Below the pieces are notes generated by a model that was given only the letters and a program-made list of their open reading frames with translations, was not told the DNA's origin and ran no database searches. The translations under genes were made by a program, and so were the position numbers. DNA of 64,000 nucleotides from Heracleum sosnowskyi (taxonomy: Eukaryota > Streptophyta > Magnoliopsida > Apiales > Apiaceae), in contig CM061238.1 of NCBI GenBank assembly GCA_030848705.1, positions 54,289,133 through 54,353,132 of the forward strand, given 5' to 3'. Positions 1-13,470 of the stretch are shown piece after piece (the first letter of the stretch is position 1; each line of letters opens with the position of its first letter).

Positions 1-168
1 ACGGGTTTATAGAATTGCAAAAAACTTCATTTGTAGCTGTCCAGACTTGAATTGGAGCAGATACCAGGGGACGCCCGGTTACGTATACCTTTAAAGGGAG
101 CTATACAAGGAAAATGGGGGAAAATTGAAGCAGACCATTTTGTGAATATTTTCTCGTAGCATGACCCT
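1..168 (+). repeat. Representative A-type monomer
   Basis: A 168-bp unit running from 'acgggtttat' to just before the next 'atgggtttat' at 169. It has the A-type box 'cttcatttgtagctgtcc' followed by 'gacttgaattggagcag'. In this class the trinucleotide after 'catttg' is normally 'gag' or 'tag', followed by 'ctgtcc'. The start of the unit is arbitrary because the array is continuous. Confidence 0.9.
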
Positions 169-337
169 ATGGGTTTATATAATTGCAAAAAAGTTCATTT
201 GGGGATGTCCGTGCCTGAATCGGGACAGATACCAGGAGACGCCCGATTACGTATACCTCTAAACGGAGCAATATAGAAGGAAAATGGAGAAAATTGAAAC
301 GGGCAATTTTGTGGATATTGTCTCGTAGCTTGCCCCT
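169..337 (+). repeat. Representative B-type monomer
   Basis: A 169-bp unit with the B-type box 'gttcatttggggatgtccg' followed by 'tgcctgaatcggg'. Compared with the A class, c-ttcatttg-gagctg has become g-ttcatttg-gggatg, and the following 'acctgaattgg' is often 'gcctgaatcgg'. The monomer keeps the shared conserved segments. Confidence 0.9.
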
Positions 338-1346
338 ATGGGTTTATATAATTGCAAAAAAGTTCATTTGGGGATGTCTGTGCCTGAATCGGAGCAGATA
401 CCACGGGACGCCCGATTAGGTTTACCTCTAAAGGGAGCTATACAAGGAAAATGGGTAAAAATTGAAGCAGGCCATTTTGTGGATATTTTCTCGTAGCTTG
501 ACCCTACGGGTTTATAGAATTGCAAAAAACTTCATTTGTAGCTGTCCAGACTTGAATTGGAGCAGATACCAGGGGACGCCCGGTTACGTATACCTTTAAA
601 GGGAGCTATACAAGGAAAATGGGGGAAAATTGAAGCAGACCATTTTGTGAATATTTTCTCGTAGCATGACCCTATGGGTTTATATAATTGCAAAAAAGTT
701 CATTTGGGGATGTCCGTGCCTGAATCGGGACAGATACCAGGAGACGCCCGATTACGTATACCTCTAAACGGAGCAATATAGAAGGAAAATGGAGAAAATT
801 GAAACGGGCAATTTTGTGGATATTGTCTCGTAGCTTGCCCCTATGGGTTTATATAATTGCAAAAAAGTTCATTTGGGGATGTCTGTGCCTGAATCGGAGC
901 AGATACCACGGGACGCCCGATTAGGTTTACCTCTAAAGGGAGCTATACAAGGAAAATGGGTAAAAATTGAAGCAGGCCATTTTGTGGATATTTTCTCGTA
1001 GCTTGACCCTATGGGTTTATAGAATTGCAGAAAACTTCATTTGGAGCTGTCTCGGTCTGAATTGTAGTAGATACCAGGGGACGCCCGATTACATATACCT
1101 CTAAAGGGAGCTATATAAGAAAAACGGGGAAAATTTGAAGCAGGCCATTTTGTGAATATTTTCTCATAGCTTGACTCTATGGGTTTATAGAATTAAAGAA
1201 AAGTTCATTTGGGGATGTCCGTGCCTGAATTGGAGCAGATACTAGGGGATGCCCGATTACGTTTACCTATAAAGGGAGCTATTCAAGGAAAATGGGGAAA
1301 ATTTGAATCGGGCCATTTTGTGGATATTTTCTCGTAGTTTGACCCT

Positions 1347-1851
1347 ACGGGTTTATAGAATTGCAAAAAACTTCATTTGTAGCTGTCCAGACCTGAATTG
1401 GAGTAGATACCAGGGGACGCCCGGTTACGTATACCTTTAAAGGGAGCTATACAAGGAAAATGGGGGAAAATTGAAGCAGACCATTTTGTGAATATTTTCT
1501 CGTAGCATGACCCTATGGGTTTATATAATTGCAAAAAAGTTCATTTGGGGATGTCCGTGCCTGAATCGGGACAGATACCAGGAGACGCCCGATTACGTAT
1601 ACCTCTAAACGGAGCAATATAGACGGAAAATGGAGAAAATTGAAACGGGCAATTTTGTGGATATTGTCTCGTAGCTTGCCCCTATGGGTTTATATAATTG
1701 CAAAAAAGTTCATTTGGGGATGTCTGTGCCTGAATCGGAGCAGATACCACGGGACGCCCGATTAGGTTTACCTCTAAAGGGAGCTATACAAGGAAAATGG
1801 GTAAAAATTGAAGCAGGCCATTTTGTGGATATTTTCTCGTAGCTTCACCCT
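1347..1851 (+). repeat. Third, slightly diverged copy of the 505-bp trimer
   Basis: This repeats the A-B-B trimer of 1-505, including the distinctive 'aaacggagcaatatag' and 'cttgcccctatggg'. It carries small differences: 'cctgaattggagtag' in place of 'cttgaattggagcag', and 'atagacggaaaatgg' in place of 'atagaaggaaaatgg'. The two intervening monomers (1011-1346) belong to other subtypes. Confidence 0.85.
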
Positions 1852-2176
1852 ATGGGTTTATAGAATTGCTGAAAAGTTCATTTGGGGATGTCCGGACCTG
1901 AATCGAGGCAGATACCAGGGGACGCCCAATTACGTATACCACTATAGGGAGCTATACAAGGAAAATGGAGAAAATTGAAGCAAGACGTTTTGTGGATATG
2001 GTCTCGTAGCTTGACCCTATGGGTTTAAATAATTGCAGAAAAGTTCATTTAGGGATGTCATTGCCAGAATCGGAGCTGATACCAGGGGACGCCCGATTAG
2101 GTTTACCTCTAAAGGGAGCTATACAAGGAAAATTGGGAAAAATTGAAGTGGCCATTTTGTGGATATTTTCTCGTAG

Positions 2177-5027
2177 TTTGACCATATGGGTTTATAGAAT
2201 TGCAAAAAACTTCATTTGTAGCTGTCCAGACCTGAATTGGAGTAGATACCAGGGGCGCCCGATTACGTATACCTTTAAAGGGCGCTATACAAGGAAAATG
2301 GGGAAAAATTGAACCGGGCCATTTTGTGAATATTTTCTCGTAGCTTGACCCTTTGGGTTTATAGAATTGCAGAAAAGTTCATTTGGGGATGTCCGTGCCT
2401 AAATTGGAGCAGATACGAGGGGACGCCCGATTACGTTTACCTCTAAAGGGAGCTATACAAGGAAAATGGGGAAAAATTGAAGCGGGCCATTTTGTGAATA
2501 TTTTCTCGTAGCTTGACCCTCTGGGTTTATAGAATTGCAGAAAAGTTCATTGGGGGATGTCCGGACCTGAATCGGGGCAGATACCAGGGGACGCCCGATT
2601 ACGTATACCTCTAAAGGGAGCTATATACAAGGAAAATGGAGAAAATTGAAGCTAGCAATTTTGTGGATAATGTCTCGTAGCTTGAACCTATGGGTTTATA
2701 TAATTGCAAAAAAGTTCATTTGGGGATGTCCGTGCCTGAATCGGAGCAGATACCACGGGAAGCCCGATTAGGTTTACCTCTAAAGGGTATACAAGGAAAA
2801 TGGGTAAAAATTGAAGCAGGCCATTTTGTGGATATTTTCTCGTAGCTTGACCCTATGGGTTTATAGAATTTCTGAAAAGTTCATTTGGGGATGTCCGAAC
2901 CTGAATCGAGGCAGATACCAGGGGACGCTCGATTACGTTTACCTCTAAAGGGAGCTATACAAAAAAAATGGGGAAAAATTTAAGCGGGCCATTTTATGGA
3001 TATTTTATCATAGTTTGACACTACGGGTTTATAGAATTACAGTAAACTTCATTTGGAGCTGTCTCGGTCTGAATTGTAGTAGATACCAGGGGACGCCCGA
3101 TTACATATACCTCTAAAGGGAGCTATACAAGGAAAACGGGGAAAAATTGAAGCAGACCATTTTGTGAATATTTTCTCGTAGCTTGACTCTATGGGTTTAT
3201 AGAATTAAAGAAAAGTTCATTTGGGGATGTCCGTGCCTTAATGGGAGCAGATACTAGGGGATGCCCGATTACGTTTACCTATAAAGGGAGCTATTCAAGG
3301 AAAATGGGGAAAATTTGAATCGGGCCATTTTGTGGATATTTTCTCGTAGTTTGACCCTATGGGTTTATAGAATTGCAAAAAACTTCATTTGTAGCTGTCC
3401 AGACCTGAATTGGAGCAGATACCAGGGGACGCCCGGTTACGTATACCTTTAAAGGGAGCTATACAAGGAAAATGGGGGAAAATTGAAGCAGGCCATTTTG
3501 TGAATATTTTCTCGTAGCATGACCCTATGGGTTTATATAATTGCAAAAAAGTTCATTTGGGGATGTCCGTGCCTGAATCGGAGCAGATACCACGGGACGC
3601 CCGATTAGGTTTACCTCTAAAGGGAGCTATACAAGGAAAATGGGTAAAAATTGAAGCAGGCCATTTTGTGGATATTTTCTCGTAGCTTGACCCTATGAGT
3701 TTATAGAATTGCTGAAAAGTTCATTTGGGGATGTCCGGACCTGAATCGAGGCATATACCAGGGGACGCCCGATTACGTTTACCTCTAATGGGAGCTATAC
3801 AAGGAAAATAGGTAAAAATTGAAGCCGGCCGTTTTGTGGATATTTTCTCGTAGCTTGACCCTATGGGTTTATAGTATTGCAGAAAAGTTCATTTGGGGAT
3901 TTCCGTGCCTGAATCGGAGCAGATACTAGGGGATGCCCGATTAGGTTTACCTCTAAAGGGAGCTATACAAGGAAAATGGGGAAAAATTGAAGCGGGCCAT
4001 TTTGTGAATATTTTCTCGTAGCTTGACCCTCTAGGTTTATAGAATTGTAGAAAAGTTCATTTGGGGATGTCCGGACCTGAATCGGGACAGATACCAGGAG
4101 ACGCCCGATTACGTATACCTCTAAACGGAGCAATATAGAAGGAAAATGGAGAAAATTGAAACGGGCAATTTTGTGGATATTGTCTCGTAGCTTGCCCCTA
4201 TGGGTTTATATAATTGCAAAAAAGTTCATTTGGGGATGTCCGTGCCTGAATCGGAGCAGATACCACGGGACGCCCGATTAGGTTTACCTCTAAAGGGAGC
4301 TATACAAGGAAAATGGGTAAAAATTGAAGAGGGCCATTTGTGGATATTTTCTCGTAGTTTGACCCTTTGGGTTTATAGAATAGTTGAAAAGTTCATTTGG
4401 GGATATCCGTACTTAAATCGAGGAAGATACCAGGGGACGCCCGATTACGTTTATCTCTAAAGAGAGCTATAAAAAAAATGGGGAAAAATTGAAGCGGGCC
4501 ATTTTATAGATATTTTCTCGTAGTTGGACACTATGGGTTTATAGAATTACAGAAAAGTTCATTTGGGGATGTCCGTGCCTGAATTGGAGCAGATACCAGG
4601 GGACGCCCGATTACGTTTACCTCTAAAGGGAGCTATACAAGGAAAATAGGTAAAAATTGAAGCGGGCCATTTTGTGGATATTTTCTCGTAGCTTGACCCT
4701 ATGGGTTTATAGAATTGCTGAAAAGTTCATTTGGGGATGTCCGGACCTGAATCGGGGCAGATACCAGGGAACGCCCGATTACGTATACCTCTATAGGGAG
4801 CTATACAAGGAAAATGGAGAAAATTGAAGCAAGACATTTTGTGGATATGGTCTCGTAGCTTGACCCTATGGGTTTATATAATTGCAGAAAAGTTCATTTA
4901 GGGATGTCATTGCCAGAATCGGAGCTGATACCAGGGGACGCCCGATTAGGTTTACCTCTAAAGGGAGCTATACAAGGAAAATTGGGAAAAATTGAAGTGG
5001 GCCATTTTGTGGATATTTTCTCGTAGT
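2177..5027 (+). repeat. Higher-order repeat unit, left arm copy 1 (2851 bp, about 17 monomers)
   Basis: Bounded by successive occurrences of the rare variant 'tttgaccatatgggttta'. The internal order of variants is repeated in the next unit: 'cttgaacctatggg' (2681), 'ggacgctcgattacg', 'tttgacactacggg', 'ccttaatgggagcag', 'ttttatcatagtttgac'. Corresponding variants lie 2851 bp further on in copy 2. Confidence 0.88.
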
Positions 5028-8000
5028 TTTGACCATATGGGTTTATAGAATTGCAAAAAACTTCATTTGTAGGTGTCCAGACCTGAATTGGAGCAGATAC
5101 CAGGGACGCCCGATTACGTGTACCTTTAAAGGGCGCTATACAAGGAAAATGGGGAAAAATTGAACCGGGCCATTTTGTGAATATTTTCTCGTAGCTTGAC
5201 CCTTTGGGTTTATAGAATTGCAGAAAAGTTCATTTGGGGATGTCCGTGCCTAAATTGGAGCAGATACCAGGGGACGCCCGATTACGTTTACCTCTAAAGG
5301 GAGCTATACAAGGAAACTGGGGGAAAATTGAAGCGGGCCATTTTGTGAATATTTTCTCGTAGCTTGACCCTCTGGGTTTATAGAATTGCAGAAAAGTTCA
5401 TTGGGGGATGTCCGGACCTGAATCGGGGCAGATACCAGGGGACGCCCGATTACGTATACCTCTAAAGGGAGCTATATACAAGGAAAATGGAGAAAATTGA
5501 AGCTGGCAATTTTGTGGATAATGTCTCGTAGCTTGAACCTATGGGTTTATATAATTGCAAAAAAGTTCATTTGGGGATGTCCGTGCCTGAATCGGAGCAG
5601 ATACCACGGGAAGCCCGATTAGGTTTACCTCTAAAGGGAGCTATACAAGGAAAATGGGTAAAAATTGAAGCAGGCCATTTTGTGGATATTTTCTCGTAGC
5701 TTGACCCTATGGGTTTATAGAATATCTGAAAAGTTCATTTGGGGATGTCCGGACCTGAATCGAGGCAGATACCAGGGGACGCTCGATTACGTTTACCTCT
5801 AAAGGGAGCTATACAAAAAAAATGGGGAAAAATTTAAGCGGGCCATTTTATGGATATTTTATCATAGTTTGACACTACGGGTTTATAGAATTATAGTAAA
5901 CTTCATTTGGAGCTGTCTCGGTCTGAATTGTAGTAGATACCAGGGGACGCCCGATTACATATACCTCTAAAGGGAGCTATACAAGGAAAACGGGGAAAAA
6001 TTGAAGCAGACCATTTTGTGAATATTTTCTCGTAGCTTGACTCTATGGGTTTATAGAATTAAAGAAAAGTTCATTTGGGGATGTCCGTGCCTTAATGGGA
6101 GCAGATACTAGGGGATGCCCGGTTACGTTTACCTATAAAGGGAGCTATTCAAGGAAAATGGGGAAAATTTGAATCGGGCCATTTTGTGGATATTTTCTCG
6201 TAGTTTGACCCTATGGGTTTATAGAATTGCAAAAAACTTCATTTGTAGCTGTCCAGACCTGAATTGGAGTAGATACCAGGGGACGCCCGGTTACGTATAC
6301 CTTTAAAGGGAGCTATACAAGGAAAATGGGGGAAAATTGAAGCAGGCCATTTTGTGAATATTTTCTCGTAGCATGACCCTATGGGTTTATATAATTGCAA
6401 AAAAGTTCATTTGGGGATGTCCGTGCCTGAATCGGAGCAGATACCACGGGACGCCCGATTAGGTTTACCTCTAAAGGGAGCTATACAAGGAAAATGGGTA
6501 AAAATTGAAGCAGGCCATTTTGTGGATATTTTCTCGTAGCTTGACCCTATGAGTTTATAGAATTGCTGAAAAGTTCATTTGGGGATGTCCGGACCTGAAT
6601 CGAGGCATATACCAGGGACGCCCGATTACGTTTACCTCTAATGGGAGCTATACAAGGAAAATAGGTAAAAATTGAAGCGGGCCATTTTGTGGATATTTTC
6701 TCGTAGCTTGACCCTATGGGTTTATAGCATTGCAGAAAAGTTCATTTGGGGATTTCCGTGCCTGAATCGGAGCAGATACTAGGGGATGCCCGATTAGGTT
6801 TACCTCTAAAGGGAGCTGTACAAGGAAAATGGGGAAAAATTGAAGCGGGCCATTTTGTGAATATTTTCTCGTAGCTTGACCCTCTAGGTTTATAGAATTG
6901 GAGAAAAGTTCATTTGGGGATGTCCGGACCTGAATCGGGACAGATACCAGGAGACGCCCGATTACGTATACCTCTAAACGGAGCAATATAGAAGGAAAAT
7001 GGAGAAAATTGAAACGGGCAATTTTGTGGATATTGTCTCGTAGCTTGCCCCTATGGGTTTATATAATTGCAAAAAAGTTCATTTGGGGATGTCCGTGCCT
7101 GAATCGGAGCTGATACCACGGGACGCCCGATTAGGTTTACCTCTAAAGGGAGCTATACAAGGAAAATGGGTAAAAATTGAAGCAGGCCATTTTGTGGATA
7201 TTTTCTCGTAGCTTGACCCTATGGGTTTATAGAATTGCTGAAAAGTTCATTTGGGGATGTCCGGACCTGAATCGAGGCAGATACCAGGGGACGCCCGATT
7301 ACGTTTACCTCTAAAGGGAGCTATACAAGGAAAATAGGTAAAAATTGAAGCGGGCCATTTTTTGGATATTTTCTCGTAGCTTGACCCTATTGGTTTATAG
7401 TATTTCAGAAAAGTTCATTTGGGGATTTCCGTGCCTGAATCGGAGCAGATACTAGGGGATGCCCGATTAGGTTTACCTCTAAAGGGAGCTATACAAGGAA
7501 AATGGGTAAAAATTGAAGAGGGCCATTTGTGGATATTTTCTCGTAGTTTGACCCTATGGGTTTATAGAATAGTTGAAAAGTTCATTTGGGGATATCCGTA
7601 CTTAAATCGAGGAAGATACCAGGGGACGCCCGATTACGTTTACCTCTAAAGAGAGCTATAAAAAAAATGGGGAAAAATTGAAGCGGGCCATTTTATAGAT
7701 ATTTTCTCGTAGTTGGACACTATGGGTTTATAGAATTACAGAAAAGTTCATTTGGGGATGTCCGTGCCTGAATTGGAGCAGATACCAGGGGACGCCTGAT
7801 TACGTTTACCTCTAAAGGGAGCTATACAAGGAAAATAGGTAAAAATTGAAGCGGGCCATTTTGTGGATATTTTCTCGTAGCTTGACCCTATGGGTTTATA
7901 GAATTGCTGAAAAGTTCATTTGGGGATGTCCGGACCTGAATCGGGGCAGATACCAGGGGACGCCCGATTACGTATACCTCTATAGGGAGCTATAGAAGGA

Positions 8001-8215
8001 AAATGGAGAAAATTGAAGCAAGACGTTTTGTGGATATGGTCTCGTAGCTTGACCCTATGGGTTTATATAATTGCAGAAAAGTTCATTTAGGGATGTCATT
8101 GCCAGAATCAGAGCTGATACCAGGGGACGCCCGATTAGGTTTACCTCTAAAGGGAGCTATACAAGGAAAATTGGGAAAAATTGAAGTGGGCCATTTTGTG
8201 GATATTTTCTCGTAG
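5028..8215 (+). repeat. Higher-order repeat unit, left arm copy 2 (3188 bp, about 19 monomers)
   Basis: Same ordered series of variant monomers as copy 1. For example 'cttgaacctatggg' is at 5532 against 2681, and 'ccttaatgggagcag' is present in both. It is two monomers longer than copy 1; the extra monomers appear to lie in its second half, where 'cgtacttaaatcgagg' monomers recur. The length difference of about 337 bp equals two monomers. Confidence 0.85.
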
Positions 8216-11200
8216 TTTGACCATATGGGTTTATAGAATTGCAAAAAACTTCATTTGTAGCTGTCCAGACCTGAATTGGAGCAGATACCAGGGACGCCCG
8301 ATTACGTATACCTTTAAAGGGCGCTATACAAGGAAAATGGGAAAAAATTGAACCGGGCCATTTTGTGAATATTTTCTCGTAGCTTGACCCTTTGGGTTTA
8401 TAGAATTGCAGAAAAGTTCATTTGGGGATGTCCGTGCCTAAATTGGAGCAGATACCAGGGGACGCCCGATTACGTTTACCTCTAAAGGGAGCTATACAAG
8501 GAAAATGGGGAAAAATTGAAGCGGGCTATTTTGTGAATATTTTCTCGTAGCTTGACCCTCTGGGTTTATAGAATTGCAGAAAAGTTCATTGGGGGATGTC
8601 CGGACCTGAATCGGGGCAGATACCAGGGGACGCCCGATTACGTATACCTCTAAAGGGAGCTATATACAAGGAAAATGGAGAAAATTGAAGCTGGCAATTT
8701 TGTGGATAATGTCTCGTTGCTTGAACCTATGGGTTTATATAATTGCAAAAAAGTTCATTTGGGGATGTCCGTGCCTGAATCGGAGCAGATACCACGGGAA
8801 GCCCGATTAGGTTTACCTCTAAAGGGAACTATACAAGGAAAATGGGTAAAAATTGAAGCAGGCCATTTTGTGGATATTTTCTCGTAGCTTGACCCTATGG
8901 GTTTATAGAATTTCTGAAAAGTTCATTTGGGGATGTCCGGACCTGAATCGAGGCAGATACCAGGGGACGCTCGATTACGTTTACCTCTAAAGGGAGCTAT
9001 ACAAAAAAAATGGGGAAAAATTTAAGCGGGCCATTTTATGGATATTTTATCATAGTTTGACACTACGGGTTTATAGAATTACAGTAAACTTCATTTGGAG
9101 CTCTCTCGGTCTGAATTGTAGTAGATACCAGGGGACGCCCGATTACATATACCTCTAAAGGGAGCTATACAAGGAAAACAGGGAAAAATTGAAACAGACC
9201 ATTTTGTGAATATTTTCTCGTAGCTTGACTCTATGGGTTTATAGAATTAAAGAAAAGTTCATTTGGGGATGTCCGTGCCTGAATTGGAGCAGATACTAGG
9301 GGATGCCCGATTACGTTTACCTATAAAGGGAGCTATTCAAGGAAAATGGGGAAAAATTGAATCGGGCCATTTTGTGGATATTTTCTCGTAGTTTGACCCT
9401 ATGGGTTTATAGAATTGCAAAAAACTTCATTTGTAGCTGTCCAGACCTGAATTGGAGCAGATACCAGGGGACGCCCGGATATGTAAACCTTTAAAGGGAG
9501 CTATACAAGGAAAATGGGGAAAAACTGAAGCGGGCCATTTGTGAATATTTTCTCGTAGCTTGACCCTCTAGGTTTATTGAATTGGAGAAAAGTTCATTTG
9601 GGGATGTCCGGACCTGAGTCGGGGCAGATACCAGGGGACGCCTGATTACGTATACCTCTAAAGGGAGCTATACAAGAAAAATGGGGAAAAATTGAAGCAG
9701 ACCATTTTGTGGATATTTTCTCATAGTTTGACCTTATGGGTTTATAGAATTGCAGAAAACTTCATTCGTAGCTGTCCAGACCTGTATTGGAGCAAATACC
9801 AGGGGACGCCAGGTTACGTATACCTTTAAAGAGAGCTATACAAGGAAAATGGGGAAAAATTGAAGCAGACCAGTTTTTTGAATATTTTCTCGTAGCTTGA
9901 CCCTCTAGGTTTATAGAATTGTAGAAAAGTTCATTTGGGGATGTCCGGACCTGAATCGGGACAGATACGAGGAGACGCCCGATTACGTATACCTCTAAAC
10001 GGAGCTATATAGAAGGAAAATGGAGAAAATTGAAACGGGCAATTTTGTGGATATTGTCTCGTAGCTTGACCCTATGGGTTTATATAATTGCAAAAAAGTT
10101 CATTTGGGGATGTCCGTGTCTGAATCGGAGCAGATACCACGGGACGCCCGATTAGGTTTACCTCTAAAGGGAGCTATACAAGGAAAATGGGTAAAAATTG
10201 AAGCAGGCCATTTTGTGGATATTTTCTCGTTGCTTAACCCTATGGGTTTATAGAATTGCTGAAAAGTTCATTTGGGGATGTCCGGACCTGAATCGAGGAA
10301 GATACCAGGGGACGCCCGATTACGTTTACCTCTAAAGGGAGCTATACAAAAAAAATGGGGAAAAATTGAAGCGGGCCATTTTATGGATATTTTCTCATAG
10401 TTTCACACTACGGGTTTAAAGAATTACAGAAAACTTCATTTGGAGTTGTCTCGGTCTGAATTGTAGTAGATACCAGGGGACGCCCGATTCCATATACCTC
10501 TAAAGGGAGCTATACAAGAAAAACGGGGAAAAATTGAAGCATGCCATTTTGTGAATATTTTCTCATAGCTTGACTCTATGGGTTTATAGAATTAAAGAAA
10601 AGTTCATTTGGGGATGTCCGTGCCTGAATTGGAGCAGATACTAGAGGATGCCCGATTACGTTTACCTATAAAGGGAGCTATTCAAGGAAAATGGGGAAAA
10701 TTTGAATCGGGCAATTTTGTGGATATTTTCTCGTAGTTTGACCCTATGGGTTTATAGAATTGCAAAAAACTTCATTTGTAGATGTCCAGACCTGAATTGG
10801 AGCAGATACCAGGGGACGCCCGGTTACGTATACCTTTAAAGGGAGCTATACAAGGAAAATGGGGAAAAATTGAAGCAGGGCATTTTGTGAATATTTTCTC
10901 GTAGCATGACCCTATGGGTTTATATAATTGCAAAAAAGTTCATTTGGGGATGTCCGTGCCTGAATCGGAGCAGATACCACGGGACGCCCGAATAGGTTTA
11001 CCTCTAAAGGGAGCTATACAAGGAAAATGGGTAAAAATTGAAGCAGGCCATTTTGTGGATATTTTCTCGTAGCTTTACCCTATGGGTTTATAGAATTGCT
11101 GAAAAGTTCATTTGGGGATGTCCGGACCTGAATCGAGGCATATACCAGGGGACGCCCGATTACGTTTACCTCTAATGGGAGCTATACAAGGAAAATAGGT

Positions 11201-12080
11201 AAAAATTGAAGCGGGCCATTTTGTGGATATTTTCTCGTAGCTTGACCCTATGGGTTTATAGTATTGCAGAAAAGTTCATTTGGGGATTTCCGTGCCTGAA
11301 TCGGAGCAGATACTAGGGGATGCCCGATTAGGTTTACCTCTAAAGGGAGCTATACAAGGAAAATGGGTAAAAATTGAAGCGGGCCATTTGGTGGATATTT
11401 TCTCGTAGTTTGACCCAATGGGTTTATAGAATTGCTGAAAAGTTCATTTGGGGATATCCGTACTTGAATCGAGGAAGATACCAGGGGATGCCCGATTACG
11501 TTTACCTCTAAAGAGAGCTATACAAAAAAAAATGGGGAAAAATTGAAGTGTGCCATTTTATAGATATTTTCTCGTAGTTGGGCACTATGGGTTTATAGAA
11601 TTGCAGAAAAGTTCATTTGGGGATGTCCGTGCCTGAATTGGAGCACATACCAGGGGACGCCCGATTACGTTTACCTATAAAGGGAGCTATACATGGAAAA
11701 TATGTAAAAATTGAAGCGGGCCATTTTGTGGATATTTTCTCGTAGCTTGACCCTATGGGTTTATAGAATTGCTGAAAAGTTCATTTGGAAATGTCCGGAC
11801 CTGAATCGGGGCAGATACCAGGGGACGCCCGATTACGTATACCTCTATAGGGAGCTATACAAGGAAAATGGAGAAAATTGAAGCAAGCCGTTTTGTGGAT
11901 ATGGTCTCGTAGCTTGACCCTATGGGTTTATATAATTGCAGAAAAGTTCATTTAGGGATGTCATTGCCAGAATCGGAGCTGATACCAGGGGACGCCCGAT
12001 TAGGTTTACCTCAAAAGGGAGCTATACAAGGAAAATTGGGGAAAATTGAAGCGGGCCATTTTGTGGATATTTTCTCGTAG
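8216..12080 (+). repeat. Higher-order repeat unit, left arm copy 3 (3865 bp, about 23 monomers)
   Basis: Starts with the same 'tttgaccatatggg' landmark and follows copies 1 and 2 to roughly 9.4 kb, including 'cttgaacctatggg' at 8720. It then includes private monomers, for example the 'cccggatatgtaaacc' variant at about 9475. The unit is therefore a rearranged or expanded version of the same higher-order repeat. Confidence 0.75.
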
Positions 12081-13470
12081 TTTGACCATATGGATTTATA
12101 GAATTGCAAAAAACTTCATTTGTAGCTGTCCAGACCTGAATTGGAGCAGATACCAGGGACGCCCGATTACGTATACCTTTAAAGGGAGCTATACAAGGAA
12201 AATGGGGAAAAATTGAACTGGGCCATTTTGTGAATATTTTCTCGTAGCTTGACCCTTTGGGTTTATAGAATTGCAGAAAATTTCATTTGGGGATGTCCGT
12301 GCCTAAATTGGAGCAGATACCAGGGGACGCCCGATTACGTTTACCTCTAAAGGGAGCTATACAAGGAAAATGGGGAAAAATTGAAGCGGGCCATTTTGTG
12401 AATATTTTCTCGTAGCTTGACCCTCTAGGTTTATAGAATTGCAGAAAAGTTCATTTGGGGATGTCCGGACCTGAATCGGGGCAGATACCAGGGGACGCCC
12501 GATTACGTATACCTCTAAAGGGAGCTATATACAAGGAAAATGGAGAAAATTGAAGCTGGCAATTTTGTGGATAATGTCTCGTAGCTTGAACCTATGCGTT
12601 TATATAATTGCAAAAAAGTTCATTTGGGGATGTCCGTGCCTGAATCGGAGCAGATACCACGGGAAGCTCGATTAGGTTTACCTCTAAAGGGAGCTATACA
12701 AGGAAAATGGGTAAAAATTGAAGCAGGCCATTTTGTGGATATTTTCTCGTAGCTTGACCCTATGGGTTTATAGAATTGCTGAAAAGTTCATTTGGGGATA
12801 TCCGTACTTGAATCGAGGAAGATACCAGGGGACGCCCGATTACGTTTACCTCCAAAGAGAGCTATACAAAAAAAATGGGGAAAAATTGAAGTGGGCCAAT
12901 TTATAGATATTTTCTCGTAGTTGGATACTATGGGTTTATAGAATTGCAGAAAAGTTCATTTGGGGATGTCCGTGCCTGAATTGGAGCAGATACCAGGGAC
13001 GCCCGATTACGTTTACCTCTAAAGGGAGCTATACAAGGAAAATAGGTAAAAATTTAAGCGGGCCATTTTGTGGATATTTTCTCGTAGCTTGACCCTATGG
13101 GTTTATAGAATTGCTGAAAAGTTCATTTGGGGATGTCTGGACCTGAATCGGGGCAGATACCTGGGGACGCCCGATTACGTATACCTCTATAGGGAGCTAT
13201 ACAAGGAAAATGGAGAAAATTGAAGCAGGCCGTTTTGTGGATATGGTCTCATAGCTTGACCCTATGGGTTTATATAATTGCAAAAAAGTTCATTTAGGGA
13301 TGTCATTTCCAGAATCGGAGCTGATACAAGGGGACGCCCGATTAGGTTTACCTCTAAAGGGAGCTATACAAGGAAAATTGGGAAAAATTGAAGCGGGCCA
13401 TTTTGTGGATATTTTCTCGTAGTTTGACCATATGGGTTTATAGAATTGCAAAAAACTTCATTTGTAGCTG
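11071..13470 (+). repeat. 2.4-kb segmental duplication inside the array, first copy
   Basis: Private variants here recur exactly 3018 bp downstream (about 18 monomers). Pairs are 'agctttaccc' 11071/14089, 'acatggaaaatatg' 11691/14709, 'tttgaccatatggattt' 12081/15099, 'cttgaacc' 12585/15603, 'atgtctggacc' 13133/16151 and 'gatacaagggg' 13323/16341. The flanking monomers differ, which sets the approximate edges. Confidence 0.88.

Larger units (their letters stand above)
1..1010 (+). repeat. Tandem duplication of a 505-bp trimer (A-B-B)
   Basis: Bases 1-505 and 506-1010 appear identical throughout by eye. Each holds one A-type monomer followed by two B-type monomers. Unusual variants recur in both copies, including 'gcctgaatcgggacag' with 'aaacggagcaatatagaagg', and 'cttgcccctatggg'. 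A third copy with a few substitutions starts at 1347, five monomers after the second copy starts. Near-perfect identity indicates very recent amplification. Confidence 0.93.

Noticed and set aside
2019..2312. 97-codon open frame in the left array, and similar ones at 4200, 7419, 8675, 23675 and 31522
   Set aside because: Pure satellite sequence. The frame opens wherever 'tttatagaat' is 'tttatataat' and a few other stops are lost. No start context or conserved product, and copies differ by frame-breaking indels.
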